From NCBI GenBank assembly GCA_024364735.1, contig JAGFNQ010000887.1:373569-437568 (forward strand): a stretch of 64,000 nt of DNA, in the 5' to 3' direction. Below, in pieces: positions 59,501-64,000 of this stretch. Origin of the DNA: Boesenbergia rotunda. Lineage: Eukaryota > Streptophyta > Magnoliopsida > Zingiberales > Zingiberaceae. Position 1 is the stretch's first letter. The number at the start of each line of letters is the position of its first letter. The notes beneath the pieces are model-generated. The model searched no databases. It saw only the letters and a list, made by a program, of their open reading frames with translations, and was not told where the DNA came from. The position numbers and the translations under genes were made by a program.

Positions 59501-62500
59501 GTATTTTTCCATTTCTTGGAAAATGACTTATAGATATTCTCTAGTTTTCCAGAAAATGATATCTTTTTTTCTAGAGAACAGAGATGGAAAATACAAACCA
59601 AACATCGTTTTCAAACCGCATTTTCATAGAAAATGAAAATGGATAACACTTAAACCAAACACAGACTTAATTTTCCTTTTTCTCCGGTAAAGAGTTTTAG
59701 GTTAGTTAGCAATCTGAAGGATAATTTTTGTTCTAATTTCTGCATAAGCTGTCTGTGAAACTGGCAATGTCACTTGAAAGATGTAATTCTCCCTCTTTGC
59801 TGACAAAAGGCTGCATCTTGGCTAGCGATCTGAACAATATTTTTAGTTCTGGTTTCCTCAAAATAAATTTCATGTTTTATAAACTGCCCCCAAAACTGCC
59901 AATGCTGCTAAATCCAGTTGATAGAGATTAAAGGTTTAGATTTTGGTTAGACCTCTAAAATAGTGTAAAAATATCTAAATCCTTGGAATTCAATGCGATA
60001 GAAGATTCCTCTAGCTGACCCTGAATAGTTAGGATTAAGGTGTTTGTTGCTAAGCCATCTGAACCAGTTTGCCTTCTGATTTCTTCAGAATATGGATCCA
60101 GAAAACTCCTGGCTAACTTTAATACTATGCTATTACATGTATATATCTCCTATTGCTGTCATTGCAAACTCAGATGATAATGTGGCATAGAAATGCATAC
60201 TTGGAAAGTCAAATTTGGCAAAATACACGTCACTGCCAACTCCGTGTTTTAAATGTTTTTACATTCGATAGTTTTCTAATAGAGTTTCTTAACCAGATTT
60301 GACTTTGCTTTCTTTATTATGTTAAACAATTTTGATTGAGATGATGATTTGAACTAAGCAGTACATTTCAGGTTACCAACTGGAATTGAATGCTGTTCTG
60401 GATTTCTGTGGATTTTTCAGTTTATTTCTTATGTATGATTTGCTAACTGGGAATTAAGAGTGCTAATTATTCAATAATTTACATTCTTTATCATTTTCTG
60501 AACCAGGTTAAGCAGATGGTAGTTGCAACACTTTCTGAGTCTGGAATGAATCTTTCAGATGATGTGATAGAAAGTATCATTGACAAGGTTGCTTTTATAT
60601 TCTGTATTTGCTAAATATTTCCAGTTTGCTGGTTTGAAACTAAATTTGGATAAAAATATATTCCTTGATATTAAGGCTTGATTTTTTGTCAGAGCTGAAA
60701 TTTGTTACTATGAACCTTGTATAGTATGTTTTCTTTCAGGCTTCCATAATCTATGATTTAAATAATTTTCTTTGTTTTCTGAATCTCGTGTCCAGCTTGT
60801 TTATTTCAAAACATGGGCAAGTCTGTTTGCTGCATTTTTTTCACAATTTCTGTCCGTTTCTTAAATCCTGCTTGTGTGAAAAACTTTGTCAATGAGTTCA
60901 ATTTCTATGTCCAAGATGGTTTTGTGAGATCAATATTTGTATCGGGACATCTAGGGATGGGAATAGGCCAGGCGGCCTGTCAGGGGCCTGTGGCCTGGCC
61001 TGTATTTGGCCTGGCCTGGCCTGGCCTGTTAAAAATTAAAATAATAAACAGGCCATTTTGAAAGCCTATTTTGCTTATCAGGCCAGGCCCAGGCTCAATA
61101 TAAAGCCTATAAAGCCTGACAGGCCGGCCTGGGCCTGTTAAATATGTATTCTATAAATTAATAAATATCAAAATATAATATAAATGTAGGGATGGAAGGG
61201 TTTGATCCCTGGACGCCAGAGTAAGCAAATACCTATTCACACTCACCTAACCATCAGATCAGTGCACCATTGTTTCAAATCTGACAACAATTATATATTT
61301 GTATGCTACACAGAGAGTGCTGAATATTTGATTAAACATTTGTAATCAATTTTGAAAAATCAGCTTAATCTAAAATCTTTGATATTTTCTTATCCAAAAT
61401 CAGAATATCTATATCAAATTATTTAATAGGCTTTGTAAACAGGCCACAGGCCAGGCCAGGCTATTGAACAGGCCAGGCTCAGGCCTAAAATAAAGCCTAT
61501 AACAGGCCACAGGCCAGGCTCAGGCCTGTTTGCTATTATACAGGCCTGGTCTGTTAAGGTGAAAGCCTGGCCTGGCCTGGCCTGTTTCCATCCCTAGGGA
61601 CATCATCAGCAGCAGCAGCTAAGCATTGTTTATTCCAGCTATTTGGAGACTGAATAATTTCATCTAGTTTCTTCCAAAATTCTCTTTTAATTTTGATTTG
61701 ATTATATAATCGTTTTTGAGGGGATGAGCATTTATACATTTAGCATCTTATTTTCCAAAACCAACTTTTGCGTAAAATTTTCTCTCAGTTTTTAATTTCA
61801 ACAAGATTATCGTTAGAATCGTTATCTAACAAAATACCATTTTTTCTTGTAACTTTTCCATTTGAATTGGCAATTGAAAAAAAAAAAATTTTACTGTGAT
61901 GAATTTCATGTCAAACATTTGATTCAATAAAGCAACATCAAATTGTATGTATAAGATTCTTGTTTTTTTTAATACTTAATCTGTTTGACTACTTGTATCT
62001 TTCATGTATGGTTCTTTTAACTTTGGAAGAACCTTCTTGTTCCTTATTTTTTTTTTGTAGACTTTTGAGGAGGCTGACACAAAACATGATGGAAGAATTG
62101 ATAAAGAAGAATGGCGAAGTCTTGTCTTGCGGCATCCCTCTCTTTTAAAAAATCTGACTCTCCAATACCTCAGGTGATCTAGTCTCTGATTCAGCGAACA
62201 TTTTTACCGTCCGTATGTTGGGATGAACAAAATACTGTACAATTAAAATCCCATTACACTGTTGAAAGAATCGATGACTTATTAATGTAGCATGGTGAGT
62301 TATAAACAACTGATATAAATAAATACATATATAGGTTAAGCAGGGGAACATTTTTATGATAGGACACACAAATTTAGCTTTATTGTCAACAAGCAACTGT
62401 ACAAGAGATAATTGTAAATACACCCTTACCTCAGTAGTTGAGGTAGAGCACATTGCTCAGACAACAGGTTTCAATGATACAGTGATACTATATTAACATA

Positions 62501-63455
62501 TATGGAAAAATATATATACAGAGCACAATTGCTTGAAATATAAATTTTATTTTACTTCCTGGTCAACCTTGTAAATTTCATGCCAAAGTTTCCCACATAG
62601 GAATATATTTCTTTCTTCAATTCAATGTGCTAGGTATTTCTTTTACATGTATTTCATGCCACATTGAGACATGGATACCCTATTCATGTGTTTTGTACTC
62701 GCATAGCAGTGCTGTTCAGATCATTGATTCTGTAAAGTCTTGTTAATGGATGTTGGTTGTGACCATGAAGCATGCCTAAAAGTAACCTGAACAAATTCAT
62801 TTGCTAGCCTATTCTTCAATTCTCAACATCTTTGCTGAATTATATACTATGAAGAGGTTAAGAAAATAGTTTCTGCTGTGTAATAGTTATATGCAGACCT
62901 GCCATTTAAGTTTCTTGAATTGCTACTTAAGTATATCACAAAGTAAGTTCGTCTTGTGCAAATTTTACATTTCAGTGAACTGTATTGAACTACCGCATGC
63001 TGATTGTGCATTTTAGTTAAACAAAAACTTATTTAGAGATCAAACAAAAAAATTCAAAAACTTAATACAGGTAAGCATGGGGTTATATTGTTTTTTTCTT
63101 TTCTTTTATTACGATGTTGCTTGCTATAGTTTGACAATTGCAGTTGTATAGCTGGACATTGAAATTATGTTTCAATTTTCTAATGCTCATGTACTATGGC
63201 TTCAGATGATTTTTTAGGAACGACTGGCCAAATGATCAGATCCATTAATTTTGTATGATACATTTATTTATTTATTATTTGGTTTATCAGACAGTTTAAA
63301 TGACTAGTATTGCTCATAATCATCCATCATTTTTTACATTAGAAAGTCAATCTGTTCATATATGATCTCTCACCACTATAATCTTACTCTTGTGTAGGGA
63401 CATCACAACGACATTCCCAAGCTTTGTTTTCCATTCTCAAGTTGATGATACATAA
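46625..63455 (+). CDS. CBL3: Calcineurin B-like calcium sensor, CBL2/CBL3 type
   Basis: Eight coding exons: 46625-46745, 46963-47045, 47281-47340, 47945-48053, 59116-59168, 60507-60587, 62061-62173 and 63398-63455; all GT-AG, 678 nt, 225 residues. Four EF-hands follow the CBL pattern: a degenerate first hand around ISSAVIDDGLINKEEF, then DLFDTKHNGILGFEEF, KLYDLKQQGFIERQE and EEADTKHDGRIDKEEW. The C-terminus TTFPSFVFHSQVDDT has the FPSF motif that CIPK kinases phosphorylate. The N-terminus carries Cys4, Cys18 and Cys19 in a CBL2/3-like tonoplast-targeting sequence, without a myristoylation Gly2. Known CBL2 and CBL3 recruit CIPKs to the vacuolar membrane. Intron 4 is about 11 kb because of the pararetroviral insertion; introns 5 and 6 each hold a MITE. 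Choosing between CBL2 and CBL3 is not possible by eye. Confidence 0.95.
47479..47506. repeat. GA microsatellite in CBL intron 3
   Basis: About 13 GA repeats. Confidence 0.95.
48572..49293 (+). repeat. Left terminal repeat of the pararetrovirus
   Basis: Matches 57991-58743 with scattered differences and about a 40-bp deletion near 49065 relative to the right copy. The break in similarity at 49293 defines the right end of the insert. Confidence 0.88.
48686..48697 (+). other. tRNA-Met primer binding site of the pararetrovirus, left copy
   Basis: TGGTATCAGAGC, a full match to the usual Caulimoviridae minus-strand primer site. The right copy at 58099-58110 has one change. Confidence 0.88.
48721..49416 (+). 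pseudogene. Pararetroviral N-terminal coiled-coil ORF, broken
   Basis: Two open pieces (48721-49026 and 49156-49416) are separated by a stop and the deletion near 49065. The first has heptad-like sequence (LEAQQQLLVHKLENF). I do not recognise a specific family; coiled-coil proteins at this position in the family include virion-associated proteins. Confidence 0.5.
49640..50416 (+). pseudogene. Pararetroviral movement protein, broken
   Basis: The right part is open (49997-50416). The left part is readable only across several stops and shifts. Sequence character and position, before the coat protein, fit the 30K-type movement protein that lets the virus pass through plasmodesmata. The assignment is by resemblance and order. 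Confidence 0.55.
50480..52282 (+). pseudogene. Pararetroviral coat protein region with zinc knuckle, broken
   Basis: Open pieces at 50719-50985, 51597-51779 and 51776-52282 are joined by stops. A CCHC knuckle CFACNKLGHLSSAC is at about 51823-51864, preceded by a lysine- and proline-rich stretch, the usual end of a Caulimoviridae coat protein. A second Cys cluster (CFICGYY..CKLC) follows at about 52221-52282. Confidence 0.7.
52380..52900 (+). pseudogene. Pararetroviral linker and aspartic protease, broken
   Basis: A heptad-like stretch (VAVLETRINVLETELTQL, about 52385-52440) is followed by a retropepsin-like segment near 52585-52650 in which the active-site Asp-Ser is seen but the next residue is Asp where Gly is normal. 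Several stops follow. Confidence 0.6.
53150..54830 (+). pseudogene. Pararetroviral reverse transcriptase and RNase H, broken
   Basis: RT landmarks are readable in pieces: KFDMKSGFWQVKIH (about 53664-53706), AFSCPEGHFEWLVMPFGL (about 53737-53790), and a degraded catalytic-box region near 53860. RNase H-type sequence follows (ETDNYEIRWGGALF, about 54299; SYYELLVVIYCLNAF, about 54433). At least seven stops or shifts interrupt it. Confidence 0.82.
54935..57224 (+). pseudogene. Pararetroviral viroplasmin/TAV-like ORF, split by a hAT element
   Basis: The N-terminal piece (54935-55117) contains a viroplasmin-like pattern (SCYTILTRTQVGLYAIWEEA, then KPLYKRFYF), the short domain shared by Caulimoviridae inclusion-body proteins and some RNases H. 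The element at 55126-56309 splits the ORF; further open pieces are at 56488-56808 and 56931-57224. This protein forms inclusion bodies and aids translation in relatives. The family call for the C-terminal pieces rests on position only. Confidence 0.55.
55118..56317. mobile_element. hAT-like non-autonomous element inside the pararetrovirus
   Basis: The element is 55126-56309 (1184 bp). Its ends CAAGGTTTACAATCTCG and the complement of CGAGATTTTAAACCTTG form inverted repeats, and CTTGGTCC is perfectly duplicated at 55118-55125 and 56310-56317. An 8-bp target duplication is the hAT mark. The left third (to about 55510) is GC-rich with GGCGG/GGAGG repeats; the rest is AT-rich. No transposase was seen. 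Near both ends are ACCGAAACC/CGGTACC-type subterminal words. Confidence 0.85.
57483..57608 (+). promoter_or_regulatory. 35S-like promoter of the pararetrovirus
   Basis: Two TGAC motifs, TGACGTAAG (57483) and TGACATCA (about 57495), are arranged like the as-1 element of caulimovirus promoters. A TGACTCA follows at 57522. A TATA box CTATAAATACT lies at 57600-57610. The order matches 35S-type promoters, though the as-1 to TATA distance (about 100 bp) is longer than in cauliflower mosaic virus. It faces the downstream CBL exons 5-8. Confidence 0.75.
57991..58743 (+). repeat. Right terminal repeat of the pararetrovirus
   Basis: Second copy of 48572-49293. It ends at 58743, where unrelated intron sequence with a T-tract begins. 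Confidence 0.88.
59452..59669. mobile_element. Tourist-like MITE in CBL intron 5
   Basis: The body is 59455-59666, with TTA on both sides (59452-59454, 59667-59669). The ends GGGAGTGTTGGTG and the complement of AACCAAACACAGAC are imperfect inverted repeats. The inside is rich in TTTTCTAGAAAA-type words, shared with the MITE at 43084, so the two are probably related. Confidence 0.6.
60944..61604. mobile_element. hAT-like MITE with GGCCTG repeats in CBL intron 6
   Basis: The body is 60952-61596 (645 bp), with terminal inverted repeats TAGGGATGG and CCATCCCTA and a perfect 8-bp target duplication GGGACATC at 60944-60951 and 61597-61604. Both ends carry many GGCCTG/CAGGCC words, which look like the subterminal transposase-binding repeats of hAT elements. 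The centre is AT-rich and non-coding. Confidence 0.88.
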
Positions 63456-64000
63456 GGCCACGCTACATGTTTGGGAACAAACATTTCTCGTTGTGGCTTG
63501 TACAGCTCTCCTGCATATTTTCCTTATTTTCCCTCTGTAAATCATTTAAGAATAATGTCGGTAAGTTGTATTTGTTCCTTTGAGGAAATCTAGTTTGGGG
63601 ACATTTGTTTAGCGACTTCATATGAGCATATCCGCCGAGGCTGAGGTTTTGATTCGTTAGAATGATATGCTTGTTTAAACTCAGGATGCAGGTGCTTGCT
63701 TACATGATCAGGATTGTGATTTAATGTAAGAAAAGAATATCGTTATTGTTATGACCTCAACAGACATGGTGGCAGTTGTATCCTTGATTAGATGTGGCTC
63801 TAGAATTTCTTTCATATTTCTTGAAAATGGTGGCAGGCTTTCTGCACTGTTTTCAGCCATGTTATACAAGGAAACAAGCTTTTGCTAGAAGAAAAACATT
63901 GTTGATAATATTAGTAGCAAACAGGCTCAAATGCAGCCTAAGCCCAATCTAAATGGAATATCCTGCTGAATTTAGTATTTATGTATGTTGGCATTATGAT
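63456..64000 (+). other. CBL 3' UTR and downstream sequence
   Basis: No gene is seen. The first part is the CBL 3' UTR; where it ends is not clear. Confidence 0.5.

Overview
This is nuclear DNA from a flowering plant. Four plant genes with GT-AG introns are legible, and the space between and inside them is filled with LTR retrotransposons, MITE-like elements, a SINE and an endogenous pararetrovirus. The transposon mix and gene sequences fit a monocot, but that is a weak inference and no species is claimed.

Layout. Positions 1-2456 are mostly unassigned; there may be a minus-strand terminal exon at 851-1063. Positions 2457-21290 hold one Ty3/gypsy element of the Tat/Retand type: two LTRs, a perfect 5-bp target duplication ACTAA, decayed gag-pol, and a decayed antisense gene before the 3' LTR. 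Its reverse transcriptase is split by a second LTR element (6083-14530, target duplication CAGCC) on the minus strand. This guest has a SIRE-like copia gag and zinc knuckle, no recognisable pol, and an extra intact gene that appears to have its own TATA box and intron. A 271-base assembly gap lies at 16730-17000.

The genes, all on the plus strand, are: ribosomal protein eL14 (21515-23177), whose ATG is only 225 bp from the 3' LTR; an ABC1-family chloroplast kinase closest to ABC1K8/OSA1 (24976-37314, 17 coding exons, 716 residues); a 78-residue RIN4/NOI-domain protein (38426-38940); and a CBL2/CBL3-type calcineurin B-like calcium sensor (46625-63455, 8 coding exons, 225 residues). I placed every exon boundary by hand and each reading frame closes without a break. 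Between NOI and CBL sits a 2.4-kb copia deletion derivative (39336-41741, target duplication ATTAG).

The CBL gene is inflated by insertions. Intron 4 (about 11 kb) carries a decayed but more than genome-length Caulimoviridae copy (48572-58743) with terminal redundancy, tRNA-Met primer sites and a 35S-like promoter; that copy is itself interrupted by a hAT-like element with an 8-bp target duplication. Introns 5 and 6 carry a Tourist-like MITE and a GGCCTG-rich hAT MITE. ABC1K8 intron 12 carries a tRNA-derived SINE with a 16-bp target duplication.

The most unusual structure is in the minus-strand guest element. GGCGCC palindromes recur at a start-to-start distance of exactly 18 bp, both upstream of the LTR TATA box and upstream of a second, internal TATA box that precedes the intron-containing gene. 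The same LTR carries an array of about ten short hairpin units. Together these suggest a non-autonomous retroelement with two promoters of the same design. Much of the rest is ordinary plant repeat content.
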